From Bradyrhizobium tropiciagri (lineage in GTDB: Bacteria > Pseudomonadota > Alphaproteobacteria > Rhizobiales > Xanthobacteraceae), in contig NZ_JAFCKH010000013.1 of assembly GCF_018130505.1 (NCBI RefSeq), forward strand, positions 1-64,000: 64,000 nucleotides of DNA, read 5' to 3'. Shown here in pieces: positions 28,600-39,650 of this stretch. The notes under the pieces are model-generated. The model was given only the letters and a program-made list of their open reading frames with translations. It was not told the origin of the DNA and searched no databases. Positions within the stretch are counted from its first letter, which is position 1, and the number at the start of each line of letters is the position of its first letter. A program made the translations under genes and the position numbers.

Positions 28600-28753
28600 G
28601 ACGGAGCCTGAGAGCGCGCCGCCGGCGTCCCGATTCGGGCGCAACGAACCAGGCTGGCACGCCCGGCAAGCCGGGGACAGGTGACGATTGACACATGGCG
28701 GCCGGTGATTCTCGGCTATGCTGGCCGGACTGCATGGCCTCAGGGAGTGTCAG

Positions 28754-29014
28754 ATGAACGACCCGCAAATCGGATGGATCGCCGCAATCATCGTCGGAGG
28801 ATTGGCCGGCTGGTTTGCCGAGATGTTCATGAAGTCCGGAACCGGCATCATCATGAACATCATCCTCGGCATCGTCGGCGCCGCGCTGGCGAACTGGCTG
28901 TTGGCCATGATGGGCGTGTCGCTCGGCGCAGGCTGGATCGCCTATCTCGTGGCCGGCTTCATCGGCGCCTGCATCATCATCTTCCTGTGGCGCGCGATCC
29001 GCGGTAGGGCCTAG
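28754..29014 (+). CDS. GlsB/YeaQ/YmgE family membrane protein
   Basis: An 86-residue protein with three hydrophobic segments (GWIAAIIVGGLAGWFAEMFM, GIIMNIILGIVGAALANWLL, WIAYLVAGFIGACIIIFLW), the transglycosylase-associated (Tgt-like, PF04226) pattern. Members are stress-associated inner-membrane proteins with unclear function. The start is ATG 28754 with GGGAG upstream. Confidence 0.9.
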   Translation: MNDPQIGWIAAIIVGGLAGWFAEMFMKSGTGIIMNIILGIVGAALANWLLAMMGVSLGAGWIAYLVAGFIGACIIIFLWRAIRGRA

Positions 29015-29034
29015 AGCGCGATGACGGTCTGCTC

Positions 29035-29198
29035 CCTCGCCCCGTTCTTACGGGGAGAGGGTTGGGGTGAGGGGCCGGCTCCGCATCAGCGGCAGCAGTT
29101 GCGCGCGCGGAGACTCCCCCTCACCCGGAACGCATCTGGCGATGCGTCATAGCCGAGGCCATGCCTCGGCGTTCTTGAGAACGGCCGCCGAAGGCGGC

Positions 29199-29227
<29 letters not shown>
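29035..29227. repeat. palindromic repeat element (CCTCGCCCCG...CGGGGAGAGG family)
   Basis: A 193-bp element flanked by inverted arms CCTCGCCCCG-N6-CGGGGAGAGG (29035-29060) and CCTCTCCCCG-N4-CGGGGCGAGG (29204-29227); each arm is itself a small hairpin. Inside are further palindromes (ATGCCTCGG / CCGAGGCAT near 29157; GGCCGCC / GGCGGCC near 29183). The right arm lies inside the annotated 3' end of purL. A related but partial copy is at 39550-39650. Confidence 0.75.
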
Positions 29228-31460
<2,233 letters not shown>

Positions 31461-31603
31461 GGGTCCCTTAATAGGTAGATCGAACGGGCGCGAAAAGGCC
31501 TTTTAGAGGGCATTTTTCGCCTGTCCAGAGCTTTGCGGCAGCCGGCCGCAGCCATTGTGTTTGCACTGCGGGGATGGATCGGATTTAAGGTCCAAAACCC
31601 CGC

Positions 31604-32107
31604 ATGGAAGGCCCGGATTTCGTGAACGACCTGTCCCAAATTGCATCCCTCGACAACTACGGCATCCAGATCGAAACCGCGGGCGAATTCGCCGGCTGGC
31701 GCACCTGGCGGCGCGACAATTTCGAGACCCATACCGGCCCGTTCTACCACCGGGTGGATGAGGACGGCCGTATCCGTTGCGCGTTCCGGGTCGCCGAAAA
31801 GCACCTCAATGGCTCCAGCAACGTCCATGGCGGCTGCTTCATGACGTTTGCGGACTACTGCCTGTTCGCGCTCGCCCATGGCGAGTTGCAGGGCTCCTCC
31901 GGCGTCACGGTCGGCTTCTCCTGTGAATTCCTCGACGCCGCCCGCGAGGGTGAACTGATCGAATGCGACGGCGAGGTGACGCGCGCCGGCGGTTCGCTGA
32001 TCTTTCTGCGCGGCAAGCTGCGCGCGGGCACGCGGACGCTGTTCACGTTCTCCGGCACCATCAAGCGCGTGAAGCGGAAGACGTCGGCACAGCAGACCGT
32101 GTCGTAA
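31604..32107 (+). CDS. PaaI-type hotdog-fold thioesterase
   Basis: A 167-residue (or 161 if GTG 31622 is used) acyl-CoA thioesterase of the PaaI/4HBT family. The hotdog core is seen as HLNGSSNVHGGCFMTFADYCLFALAH, where HGG and the following Asp are the usual active-site region, then SGVTVGFSCEFLDAAREGE and LRAGTRTLFTFSGTIKRV. The substrate is unknown. It is divergent from purL and has a short intergenic region. Confidence 0.85.
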   Translation: MEGPDFVNDLSQIASLDNYGIQIETAGEFAGWRTWRRDNFETHTGPFYHRVDEDGRIRCAFRVAEKHLNGSSNVHGGCFMTFADYCLFALAHGELQGSSGVTVGFSCEFLDAAREGELIECDGEVTRAGGSLIFLRGKLRAGTRTLFTFSGTIKRVKRKTSAQQTVS

Positions 32108-32188
32108 CGCGCGCGACTGTGGAAACGCGCTGTCATCCCGCCGTTACATCGACGCGAATTGAATCGAAGGCGCAGCGTTAGCTCGTTG

Positions 32189-32215
32189 GCTTCACGCGCG
32201 TTCTTCGCGTGAAGC
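32189..32215. repeat. hairpin between thioesterase and phosphodiesterase genes
   Basis: A 10-bp perfect inverted repeat (GCTTCACGCG / CGCGTGAAGC) with a 7-nt loop, without a T-tract. It may end the thioesterase transcript or be a protein-binding palindrome ahead of the next gene. Confidence 0.45.
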
Positions 32216-32352
32216 GATGAAACGACGGCTGTGACACAGCGACGCGCTGTCGTTGCCTCGTCGCACGCGCGTCACATGCGCGTCAGCCAAGCCCCGGAAG
32301 GTTGCCAAACATTTCCGATGCGCAATTCGCGCAACGAACATGGGGCACTCCG

Positions 32353-34581
32353 ATGAACTTGAAGACTTTGCTTTCCGTCACGTCGGCGATGACACTCGTC
32401 GCATCGCTGGCGTGCATCGCAACTCCGGCGCGCGCCGGCCAGGACGGCGACAATGGCGATCGCGGCGGCGATTCGCGCGGTCACGATCAGGATCATGATC
32501 ATGACGGCGGCGAGCATCATGGCCGCAAGCCGCGCGTGGTGATGATCTCGCTCGACGGCGCCAAGCCCGATTTCATCCAAAAATTCATCGAGGAAGGCGT
32601 GTTGCCGCGCGACGGCGGCCTCGCCCGCCTCTCCCGGCGCGGCGCGGTAGCACTGCAGAACGTGACGGCGTCGCCGTCGCTCACGGCGGTCTCGCATATC
32701 GCGATCGCAACCGGTTCGACGGCTGTGCATAACGACATCCCCTCGAACACGTTCGAGCCGATCGTCGGGCCGATCAGCGGCAGCATCAGCGGCTTTGCGG
32801 CGCCGATCGGCGGCTACAATGAGAGCCCGCTCGGACCATCGCCGCAGCCGACCGCATTGCCGTTGTGGGTGCAGCTGCGCCAGCAGGGCAAGAAGGTCGT
32901 CACCGCGACATGGCCCGGCGGCGACGGCGCCGACATCTCCATCAACAAGACCGTGGTGCAGTCGGCCCAGCCCATCCGCGTTACCGACTACACCGTCCCG
33001 TTCGGCGCGTTCGGCGGCATCGGAGCCCAGGGTTTCTCGCTGTCGCGCAGCGACTTCACGCCCGATCCGGCCATCGTGGCGGCGCTGCAGGCTGCCGGCC
33101 ACTTCTCGTTCAGCCCGGTGCTGGTGACCACGGTTCCGATCGAGAGCTTCTCGTGCTCCTCGGCGCAAACCGCGACCTGCACCAACGGCGCGACGCTCGA
33201 CGTCAAATATTCGATCCGCGTCGCCGCGATCGACACCTCCAATGACCGCAAGGTGAATTACGACACGCTGGTGTTCTTCGACGCGAACAAAGGCATCACC
33301 GCGGGACCGTTCCACGCGCCGTCGACCGGACCGGCCTACGCCAAGTTCGGCGGCGAGAATGCGCCGTTCTTCTTCGAAGGCAGCGGAGCGAAGGTCGGTG
33401 CTGCGTACTTCGTCTCGGCGCTGTCGCCCGACCTCTCGGTGGTACGCTTCGCCCGCTACGGCGCCAACTTCATCCCGCGCAACACGCCCGTCATCGGCGA
33501 TGTCGACGACATCAACAACAACATCGGGTTCTGGCGTCCGCAGGCCGACTTCCGCATTCCGGAGCGGCTGAGCCCGGGCTTCACCAACTTCCCCGACCTC
33601 GAGATCGAGACCATGTTCGAGGACATGGTGAAGACCTTCGTGCGCTACCAGGCCGAGATCGGCGAGCGCGCGATCAAGACCCATCCGGACGCTGATCTGG
33701 TGATGGTCTATATCGAGCAGCCCGACGGTTCCGAGCACCAGTTCCTGCTCACCGATCCGCGCCAGGGCACCAACCCGACCGACCCGAACTCGATCGGCGC
33801 CAACCAGGATCCGGCCAAGGTCAAGCGCTACGCGTCCTACATCCGCTTCGCCTACCAGACCGCCGACAAGGCGGTGAAGCAGATCGCCGATGCGGCGGGC
33901 CGCAACAGCAACGTGATCGTGGTGTCGGATCACGGGTTCGCGCCGTTCCACACCTCGGTCAATCTCACCAACATGCTGCGCAACGCGGGTGTCGATACCA
34001 GCAAGATCGCGATCCGCACCTCCGGGCCGGCCGCCAACATCTACGTCAACCTGCAGAATCGCGAGCTCGGCGGCACCGTCGATCTGGCGACCTACCGGGC
34101 CCTGGTCGCGCAGATCACCGATGCGGTGAAGAACGCGGTCGATCCCAATGCGCAGTTCAACTATTCGCTCAAGGAGCAGCGCATCTTCACCGTCGTCGAG
34201 ACCCGGCCGCTGCAATGCGACGCCGGCACCGGCCAGTGCCTCAGCAAGACCATCGGCCAGGACTTTGGCGATGTGTTCGCGCTGATGGCTCCCGGCTACA
34301 ATTTCGACGGCGTGCAGAACCCAGGCGTCGCGCGCAAGGGCGACGCCGCGTTCAACGCGGCAACCACCGCGCTGTCGATGCCGAACTTCTACGGCGCCCA
34401 CGGTCATGATCCCGAGCTGCCGGTGATGAGCGCGACGTTCATCGCCGCGGGGCCGCAGATCCGCCAGGACACCGTGGTGCGGCGCATGCGCAATATCGAC
34501 GTGGCGCCGACCATCATGCGGATTCTCGGCGCGGCACCGCACCAGGTCGATGGCGAGGCGCTGCGCGAGATCCTGCGCTAG
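32353..34581 (+). CDS. secreted alkaline-phosphatase-superfamily phosphodiesterase (NPP-like)
   Basis: A 742-residue protein of the type I phosphodiesterase/nucleotide pyrophosphatase family. A signal peptide ends near ATPARA (residue 28) and is followed by a His/Asp/Gly-rich linker (residues 29-57, for example HDQDHDHDGGEHH) that could bind metal. The two-metal site is visible: VVMISLDGAKPDF (Asp68), PSLTAVSH with Thr111 as nucleophile, VMVYIEQPDGSEHQF, VIVVSDHGFAPFH and GAHGHDPELPVM. It probably hydrolyses phosphodiesters or nucleotides in the periplasm or outside. ATG 32353 is taken because it opens the signal peptide. Confidence 0.9.
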   Translation: MNLKTLLSVTSAMTLVASLACIATPARAGQDGDNGDRGGDSRGHDQDHDHDGGEHHGRKPRVVMISLDGAKPDFIQKFIEEGVLPRDGGLARLSRRGAVALQNVTASPSLTAVSHIAIATGSTAVHNDIPSNTFEPIVGPISGSISGFAAPIGGYNESPLGPSPQPTALPLWVQLRQQGKKVVTATWPGGDGADISINKTVVQSAQPIRVTDYTVPFGAFGGIGAQGFSLSRSDFTPDPAIVAALQAAGHFSFSPVLVTTVPIESFSCSSAQTATCTNGATLDVKYSIRVAAIDTSNDRKVNYDTLVFFDANKGITAGPFHAPSTGPAYAKFGGENAPFFFEGSGAKVGAAYFVSALSPDLSVVRFARYGANFIPRNTPVIGDVDDINNNIGFWRPQADFRIPERLSPGFTNFPDLEIETMFEDMVKTFVRYQAEIGERAIKTHPDADLVMVYIEQPDGSEHQFLLTDPRQGTNPTDPNSIGANQDPAKVKRYASYIRFAYQTADKAVKQIADAAGRNSNVIVVSDHGFAPFHTSVNLTNMLRNAGVDTSKIAIRTSGPAANIYVNLQNRELGGTVDLATYRALVAQITDAVKNAVDPNAQFNYSLKEQRIFTVVETRPLQCDAGTGQCLSKTIGQDFGDVFALMAPGYNFDGVQNPGVARKGDAAFNAATTALSMPNFYGAHGHDPELPVMSATFIAAGPQIRQDTVVRRMRNIDVAPTIMRILGAAPHQVDGEALREILR

Positions 34582-34596
34582 GACTTTTGCAAGCTC

Positions 34597-34629
34597 GATC
34601 GATGGACGCCGTACGTGCGTCCATCGATC
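34597..34629. terminator. hairpin after the phosphodiesterase gene
   Basis: A 13-bp perfect stem (GATCGATGGACGC / GCGTCCATCGATC, 34597-34609 and 34617-34629) with a 7-nt loop, 15 bp after the stop codon. It lacks a T-tract, so it is a likely transcript end of the Rho-assisted or stabilising type. Confidence 0.55.
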
Positions 34630-34814
34630 ACACCGGTCTAGCGATGGGCGCCGATGGCGTTCATTGGTTCAAGCTGTTACGATCAAATTTATTTGCCGAT
34701 AATTGAAATGACGCCGCGGCGAGCCCCTGCCAGCATCCCGGCGTATCAGGCCCCGAATCATGGGCGAGATTTCACGCGCGACATCGGCAGTGACAGCCAT
34801 TTGAGGAGCAGCTC

Positions 34815-35822
34815 ATGAGTTCGGTGACACCAGGCCATATCATGCAGGTGGGGATGGGCTTTTGGGCATCCAAAACGCTCCTCAGCGCCGTCGAGCTCGG
34901 CGTGTTCAGTACCTTGGCCGGCGGCCCCGCCGATCTGCCGACGCTGCAGAAGAAGCTTGCGTTGCATCCGCGTGCGGCCCGCGACTTCCTCGATGCGCTG
35001 GTGGCGCTCAAGCTTCTGGAGCGCGACGCCGGCATCTACCGCAACACCGCGGAGACGGACCTTTTTCTCGATCGCGCCAAGCCATCCTACATCGGCGGCG
35101 TCATGGAGATGGCAAATGCGCGGCTCTATCGCTTCTGGGGCTCGCTCACGGAGGCGCTGCGCACCGGCGAATTGCAGAACGAGGGTAAGGGCGGCGAAGA
35201 TTTCTTCACAGCCCTGTATTCCGATCCGGTTCGGCTGCGCGGCTTCCTGAGCGCGATGAGCGGCATCAGCGCGGGTGCGGCTCAGGCCATTGCCGGCAAG
35301 TTTCCATGGCGCGACTACAAGACCTTCATGGATGTTGGCTCGGCGCAGGGCATGGTGCCGGCAACCCTCGCCTCCGCCCATCCGCACCTCACCGGCATCG
35401 GCTTCGACCTTCCGGTGGTGAAGCCGGTGTTCGAGGAGTTCATCGCCCAGCGTGGGGTCGCGGACCGCGTGCGGTTTCACGGCGGAAATTTCTTCGCGGA
35501 CACGCTGCCGCAAGTCGACGTCATCGTCATGGGCCACATCCTCCACGATTGGGATCTCGCCGAGAAGAAGACGCTGCTGCGCAAGGCATTCGATGCGCTC
35601 CCGAAAGGCGGCGCAGTCATTGCTTATGATGCCATCATCGACGATGACCGCCGGGAAAACGCCTTCGGTCTGCTGATGAGTCTGAACATGCTGATCGAAA
35701 CCTCCGGTGGCTTCGACTACACGGGAGCAGACTGCCGGGCCTGGATGGGCGAGGTGGGATTTTCGCGAACCCGGGTCGAGCCGCTCGCCGGCCCGGATTC
35801 GATGGTGATCGGATTCAAGTAG
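34815..35822 (+). CDS. SAM-dependent O-methyltransferase (hydroxyneurosporene/ASMT type)
   Basis: A 335-residue methyltransferase. The N-terminal winged-helix dimerisation domain ([41 protein letters not shown]) precedes the Rossmann domain with the SAM loop [16 protein letters not shown] near 175, [14 protein letters not shown], and [20 protein letters not shown] containing the catalytic-type His-Asp pair near 242. The family methylates hydroxyls of phenolics, polyketides or carotenoid intermediates. There is no biosynthetic partner next to it, so the substrate is open. It converges on pstS. Confidence 0.9.
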   Translation: MSSVTPGHIMQVGMGFWASKTLLSAVELGVFSTLAGGPADLPTLQKKLALHPRAARDFLDALVALKLLERDAGIYRNTAETDLFLDRAKPSYIGGVMEMANARLYRFWGSLTEALRTGELQNEGKGGEDFFTALYSDPVRLRGFLSAMSGISAGAAQAIAGKFPWRDYKTFMDVGSAQGMVPATLASAHPHLTGIGFDLPVVKPVFEEFIAQRGVADRVRFHGGNFFADTLPQVDVIVMGHILHDWDLAEKKTLLRKAFDALPKGGAVIAYDAIIDDDRRENAFGLLMSLNMLIETSGGFDYTGADCRAWMGEVGFSRTRVEPLAGPDSMVIGFK

Positions 35823-35835
35823 TCGTCCGCCGCGG

Positions 35836-36888
35836 TCAGCGCTTAGCGGGCACTGACGCCGACGCCGTGAGCGCCTCGAAATTGTGCTGCCAATACGCCT
35901 CGATCTGCTCGACCAGGTCGGGCGGCAGCGGAACGTAGTTGAGCAGCGCGGCCTGCGACTTGCCGCTGTCCAGTGACCAGCGCAGGAAGTCGATCGCGAT
36001 CGCCGATCGCTCGGGGGATTTCGGCTGCTTGTGCATCAGCACGAAGGTCGTGGCCGTGATCGGATAGGCGTCCTCCCCCGGTGCATTGGTGAGGACGAGG
36101 AAGAAATCCGTTGCCGACTTCCAGTCCGCGCTGGACGCGGCGGCCTGGAACGACGCGGCGTCCGGGGTGACGAAATTGCCGGCGCTGTTCTGCACCAGCG
36201 CGAAGGAAATCCGGTCGAGCCGCTGCAGCGCGTAGGAGTATTCGAGATAGCCGATCGCGCCGGAGACCAGGCCGACCAGCGAGGCGACACCGTCATTGCC
36301 TTTTCCGCCGACCCCGAGCGGCCATTCGACCGAGGTGCCCTCTCCGACGCTCGCCTTCCATTGCGGGCTGATCTTGGAGAGATAGTTCGACCAGTTGAAC
36401 GTCGTCCCGGAGCCATCGATGCGATGGACGACGGTGATCGGCGTGCGCGGCAGCTTCAGATCGGGATTGACGGCCTGGATCGCCGGATCGTTCCACGATC
36501 TGATCTTGCCGAGATAGATGTCGGCAAGCAGTTGTCCGGTGAACTGCATCTGGCCGGGCTTGACGCCGGCGATGTTGACGACAGGCACGACGCCGCCGAT
36601 CACGATCGGAAATTGCGCCATGCCGAGCTTGTCCAGCAGCTTCGGATCGAGCGGCATGTCGGTTGCGCCGAAGTCGACGGCGGCCTTGGTGATCAGGCCG
36701 ACGCCGATGCTCGAGCCGACCGCCTGATAACTGACCGCGTTGCCGGTCTTGGCCTTGTAGCCGTCGATCCACTTCGCCATCACCGGCGATACGAAGGTTG
36801 ATCCCGCGCCCTTGGTCTCCGCCGCCATGCCTGGCGTCGCGACGATCAAAGCAGCGAAGATGGTCAGTACCCCGAGATGCTTCGTCAT
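35836..36888 (-). CDS. pstS: phosphate ABC transporter substrate-binding protein PstS
   Basis: A 350-residue periplasmic phosphate-binding protein with signal peptide (LTIFAALIVATPGMAA). Phosphate-binding elements are GAGSTFVSPVMAKWID near 26, VGSSIGVGLI, FGATDMPLD and RIDGSGTTFNWSNYL near 155. The length matches the family. It stands alone: pstC, pstA, pstB and phoU are not adjacent. The upstream region has a candidate Pho box, so induction under phosphate limitation is likely. Confidence 0.95.
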   Translation of the reverse strand: MTKHLGVLTIFAALIVATPGMAAETKGAGSTFVSPVMAKWIDGYKAKTGNAVSYQAVGSSIGVGLITKAAVDFGATDMPLDPKLLDKLGMAQFPIVIGGVVPVVNIAGVKPGQMQFTGQLLADIYLGKIRSWNDPAIQAVNPDLKLPRTPITVVHRIDGSGTTFNWSNYLSKISPQWKASVGEGTSVEWPLGVGGKGNDGVASLVGLVSGAIGYLEYSYALQRLDRISFALVQNSAGNFVTPDAASFQAAASSADWKSATDFFLVLTNAPGEDAYPITATTFVLMHKQPKSPERSAIAIDFLRWSLDSGKSQAALLNYVPLPPDLVEQIEAYWQHNFEALTASASVPAKR

Positions 36889-36910
36889 GTGCTTCAGCCT
36901 AGCAGGACGA

Positions 36911-36949
36911 ATGACAACGCAATGTGGGCCACGTCACAAATTCGTAACA
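36911..36949 (-). promoter_or_regulatory. candidate Pho box upstream of pstS
   Basis: Read leftward, TGTTAC (complement of 36944-36949) and TGTGAC (36933-36938) are separated by 5 bp, giving the 11-bp repeat of a PhoB box. A perfect TGTCAT half-site (complement of 36911-36916) sits exactly two further periods (22 bp) downstream. The middle unit is not conserved. The site is 23-61 bp ahead of the pstS ATG. Confidence 0.55.
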
Positions 36950-37255
36950 TAAGCCGACGCACCGGACAACGCTTGCTCCGGCGCGAACTCACCGCTCAAA
37001 AATTTCTCGCGCATGCACTGTGACGAACCGTGTGACAACTTCAGCGAGCGCGTAGCCCGGTGGGGCCGCTCCCTCGGTCGACCGCCCGCGCCCCCGCATG
37101 TCGCTTCGCTCATGCGGGCTACATACTGCCCGAGTGACAGCTGGCCAGGCACACGTTGGCAGCAATCGCTCTATAGCCACGGCAACCGCTCTGGGGCGGC
37201 GCCAGACCCGATCCGTTAAATTTGTCACCATCCTCACCACGGATGGAGACGAACG
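36950..37255. other. intergenic region with palindromic repeat between pstS and MBL gene
   Basis: Divergent promoter region. It contains the repeat at 37051-37123 and a TGTGAC-N6-TGTGAC direct repeat at 37019-37036. No gene is seen. Confidence 0.4.
37051..37123. repeat. CGTAGCCCG-type palindromic repeat, copy 2
   Basis: Terminal arms CGTAGCCCG (37051-37059) and CGGGCTACA (37115-37123) with the shared right half CGCATGTCGCTTCGCTCATG. The left inner part (GATGAGCGCAGCGACATCC of the full copy) is replaced by unrelated GC-rich sequence. Confidence 0.8.
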
Positions 37256-38203
37256 ATGACCGCAAAGACCTTAGCCAACCGGCAAGAGACCAATACGAGC
37301 CAGGACCGCGCCCCGCACGCCGCGCCCGACGAGCTGGTGCCGTCGCGCTACGCGCTGAAGATCGGCGAGATCGACGTCATGGTGGTCAGCGACGGCGTGC
37401 TGCCGCTGCCGACCGCGATGCTGGCGCACAATGTCGACGCGTCGGTGCGGGCGACCTGGCTGAAGGACATGTTCCTGCCGCCGGACGCTTTCGATTGGGC
37501 GCTGAACGTGGTCGTGGTGCGCAGCGGCAACCAGACCATCCTCGTCGATGCCGGGCTCGGGCTCGACCCCGACCTGCATTTGCCGCGCGCCGGGCAGTTG
37601 ATCAAGCGCCTCGAGGCTGCCGGCATCGATCTCGGATCGGTGACCGACGTGGTGCTGACTCACATGCACATGGACCATGTCGGCGGACTGCTCGTCGACG
37701 GCGTGAAAGAGCAGCTGCGTCCGGATCTGCGGATCCATGTGGCGGCCGCCGAGGTCAAGTTCTGGGAGCAGCCCGATTTCTCCCACGTCTCCATGCCGCC
37801 GGGATTCCCGGACGCGCTTCGCTCCGCCGCCAAGCGCTTCAGGAAAGAATATGAGAGCCACCTGCGTCTGTTCGACGACGAGCAGGAGATCGCGCCCGGT
37901 GTGGTCGCCTCGCGCACCGGCGGCCACACGCCCGGACATAGCGTGGTCCGCGTGACGTCCGGCGGCGACCGGCTGACATTCGCCGGGGACCTCGTGTTCC
38001 AGGTCGGGTTCGAACACCCCGAATGGTACAACGGCTTCGAGCACGACCCCGAGGAGTCGGCTCGCGTACGGATCAAGCTGTTGCGCGAACTGGCGACGAC
38101 CGGCGGGCTGCTGGTGGCCACTCACCTGCCGTTCCCATCGGTCGGCCATGTGGCGGCCGACGGCGACAATTTCCGCTGGGTGCCGGTGTTCTGGGATTAC
38201 TGA
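37256..38203 (+). CDS. metallo-beta-lactamase-fold hydrolase
   Basis: A 315-residue MBL-fold protein with the zinc motif HMHMDH near residue 138 (VVLTHMHMDHVGGLLVDG), a downstream His in GGHTPGHSVVRV near 222 and Asp in FAGDLVF near 242. The ILVDAGLGLD strand and LVATHLPFPSVGH end fit the AttM/lactonase-like subgroup. Lactone, ester or thioester hydrolysis are all possible. About 25 N-terminal residues precede the domain without a clear signal peptide. It stands alone between two copies of the same repeat family. Confidence 0.85.
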   Translation: MTAKTLANRQETNTSQDRAPHAAPDELVPSRYALKIGEIDVMVVSDGVLPLPTAMLAHNVDASVRATWLKDMFLPPDAFDWALNVVVVRSGNQTILVDAGLGLDPDLHLPRAGQLIKRLEAAGIDLGSVTDVVLTHMHMDHVGGLLVDGVKEQLRPDLRIHVAAAEVKFWEQPDFSHVSMPPGFPDALRSAAKRFRKEYESHLRLFDDEQEIAPGVVASRTGGHTPGHSVVRVTSGGDRLTFAGDLVFQVGFEHPEWYNGFEHDPEESARVRIKLLRELATTGGLLVATHLPFPSVGHVAADGDNFRWVPVFWDY

Positions 38204-38212
38204 CCGAGCAAG

Positions 38213-38250
38213 CCAAAGCGCGATGACGATTCGATCTCATCGCGCTTTGG
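38213..38250. terminator. hairpin after the MBL-fold gene
   Basis: A 14-bp perfect inverted repeat (CCAAAGCGCGATGA / TCATCGCGCTTTGG) with a 10-nt loop, starting 9 bp after the stop codon. No T-tract follows in either direction. Confidence 0.6.
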
Positions 38251-38278
38251 CGCGTGCTCGTTATCGTTGAGACGCCGG

Positions 38279-38369
38279 CGTAGCCCGGATGAGCGCAGCG
38301 ACATCCGGGGCCGCTCGATCAATTGATCACCGCTCCTCCCCGCATGTCGCTTCGCTCATGCGGGCTACG
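38279..38369. repeat. CGTAGCCCG-type palindromic repeat, complete copy
   Basis: A 91-bp element with perfect 9-bp terminal inverted repeats (CGTAGCCCG / CGGGCTACG) and two inner related halves, GGATGAGCGCAGCGACATCC and CGCATGTCGCTTCGCTCATG, that pair with each other. It serves as the reference for the copies at 9253 and 37051. Confidence 0.88.
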
Positions 38370-38514
38370 CAAGGCAAGCAGCACCCGCTTCTGCGCCGAG
38401 AATTCCGCGAGACGGCACCACTTGCGCAAATGCATCGAGGCAACGCCCTAGCCTTCCGCCGCATCGCCACGTTACATTCACCTGCGCGGCAATGCGCGGG
38501 GAGAGCCAGACAAG

Positions 38515-39498
38515 GTGCCGAAGAGCACAGCGAATTCGGGTGGCGTGACGGCTGCCGTGCACATGTCCACTCCGTCGACCGCGCCGGGTGCGCGCGGCTG
38601 GCGCGACTATGCGCTACTGCTGGCGCTGGCCTGCTGCTGGAGCTCGACCTATCCGCTGACGAAGATCGGGCTCGGCTCGATCCCGCCGATCACCTTCATC
38701 TCGGCGCGCTCGCTGGTCGCCGCCGCCTTTCTGTTGATCGTGCTGCGCATCCGCGGCCTGCGCATTCCGACCGATCTGAAGGCGTGGAAGCTGTTCGCGG
38801 TCCAGCAGACCATCAACTCGACCATCCCCTTCCTCGTCATCACCTGGGCGCAGCTCTACGTGCCGGCGTCCAACACCGTGGTGCTGGCCTCGACGACGCC
38901 CATCTTCGCCTTCCTGATCACATGGACGATCACGCGGCACGAGCCGGCCTCGCTGCTCAAGCTGGCCGGCGCGATCCTCGGCCTTGCCGGCACCGTCGCG
39001 ATCATCGGGCTCGACGCGCTCGGCGGCTTCGGCAAGGAGATCTTCGCCGAGATCGCGATCCTGCTCGCGACGATCTCGTTCGCCTGCGCCACCATCTTCG
39101 GGCTCCGCCTGTCGGACTACGATCCGATGGTGGTCGCAGCCGGCTCGCTCTTGTTCGGCGGCACCGTGCTGCTGCCATTCGCCCTGATCATCGACCAGCC
39201 CTGGACGCTGCACCCGACGCCGCAGGCACTGGCCGCCACCGTCATCATGGGCATCTTCTCCAGCGCGCTCGGCCTGATGCTGTTCTACATGTGCCTGACG
39301 CGGCTCGGCACGCTGACCACCAACGCGCAGGGCTATCTGCGGATTCCGATCGGCGTCGCGCTGTCAGTGCTGCTGCTCGGCGAATCCGTGCCGTCGAACC
39401 TCGCACTCGGCCTCCTGCTGGTGATGGCCGGCGTCGCTGCGATGACCGTGCCCGGCGAGACGTTCAAGCGCGTGCTGAGCCGGCTGCGGAAGCGATAG
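38515..39498 (+). CDS. EamA/DMT-family transporter
   Basis: A 327-residue protein with ten predicted membrane helices in two EamA halves (first half about 30-160, second about 170-310). Telling segments are ALACCWSSTYPLTKIGLG, FISARSLVAAAFLLIVLR, PASNTVVLASTTPIFAFLI and LTTNAQGYLRIPIGVALSVLLLGE. The superfamily exports amino acids, purines or other metabolites. The start is GTG 38515 with GGGAGAG about 10 bases before it; an ATG at 38563 would also keep all helices. No functional neighbour. Confidence 0.88.
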   Translation: MPKSTANSGGVTAAVHMSTPSTAPGARGWRDYALLLALACCWSSTYPLTKIGLGSIPPITFISARSLVAAAFLLIVLRIRGLRIPTDLKAWKLFAVQQTINSTIPFLVITWAQLYVPASNTVVLASTTPIFAFLITWTITRHEPASLLKLAGAILGLAGTVAIIGLDALGGFGKEIFAEIAILLATISFACATIFGLRLSDYDPMVVAAGSLLFGGTVLLPFALIIDQPWTLHPTPQALAATVIMGIFSSALGLMLFYMCLTRLGTLTTNAQGYLRIPIGVALSVLLLGESVPSNLALGLLLVMAGVAAMTVPGETFKRVLSRLRKR

Positions 39499-39549
39499 CC
39501 AGCACCGACAAAAAACGTTTGCGCGTGAGGTGAGCACGCCCGTCAGGCT

Positions 39550-39650
39550 CCCTCTCCCCTTGCGGGAGAGGGTGGGGAGAGGGGTGGCCCCGGGACCTAT
39601 CGGGAAGAAAGCGAAACCTGCTCGTTGCGCGAAGCGATCCCCGCCCCTCA
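39550..39650. repeat. partial palindromic repeat with CCCTCTCCC hairpin
   Basis: A CCCTCTCCC / GGGAGAGGG hairpin (39550-39572) followed by GTGGGGAGAGGGGTGG and ending in CCCCGCCCCTCACGCC next to the TPR gene stop. The outer parts match the element at 29035-29227 in style, but the middle differs. It lies between the convergent EamA and TPR genes and may end both transcripts. Confidence 0.6.

Noticed and set aside
32272-34542. 756-codon minus-strand frame opposite the phosphodiesterase gene
   Set aside because: Antisense shadow with skewed composition; the plus strand encodes a clear signal peptide and catalytic motifs.
37019-37036. TGTGAC-N6-TGTGAC as a second Pho box
   Set aside because: Period is 12 bp and not the 11 bp of PhoB sites, and it lies between a repeat and the pstS promoter with no fitting gene.
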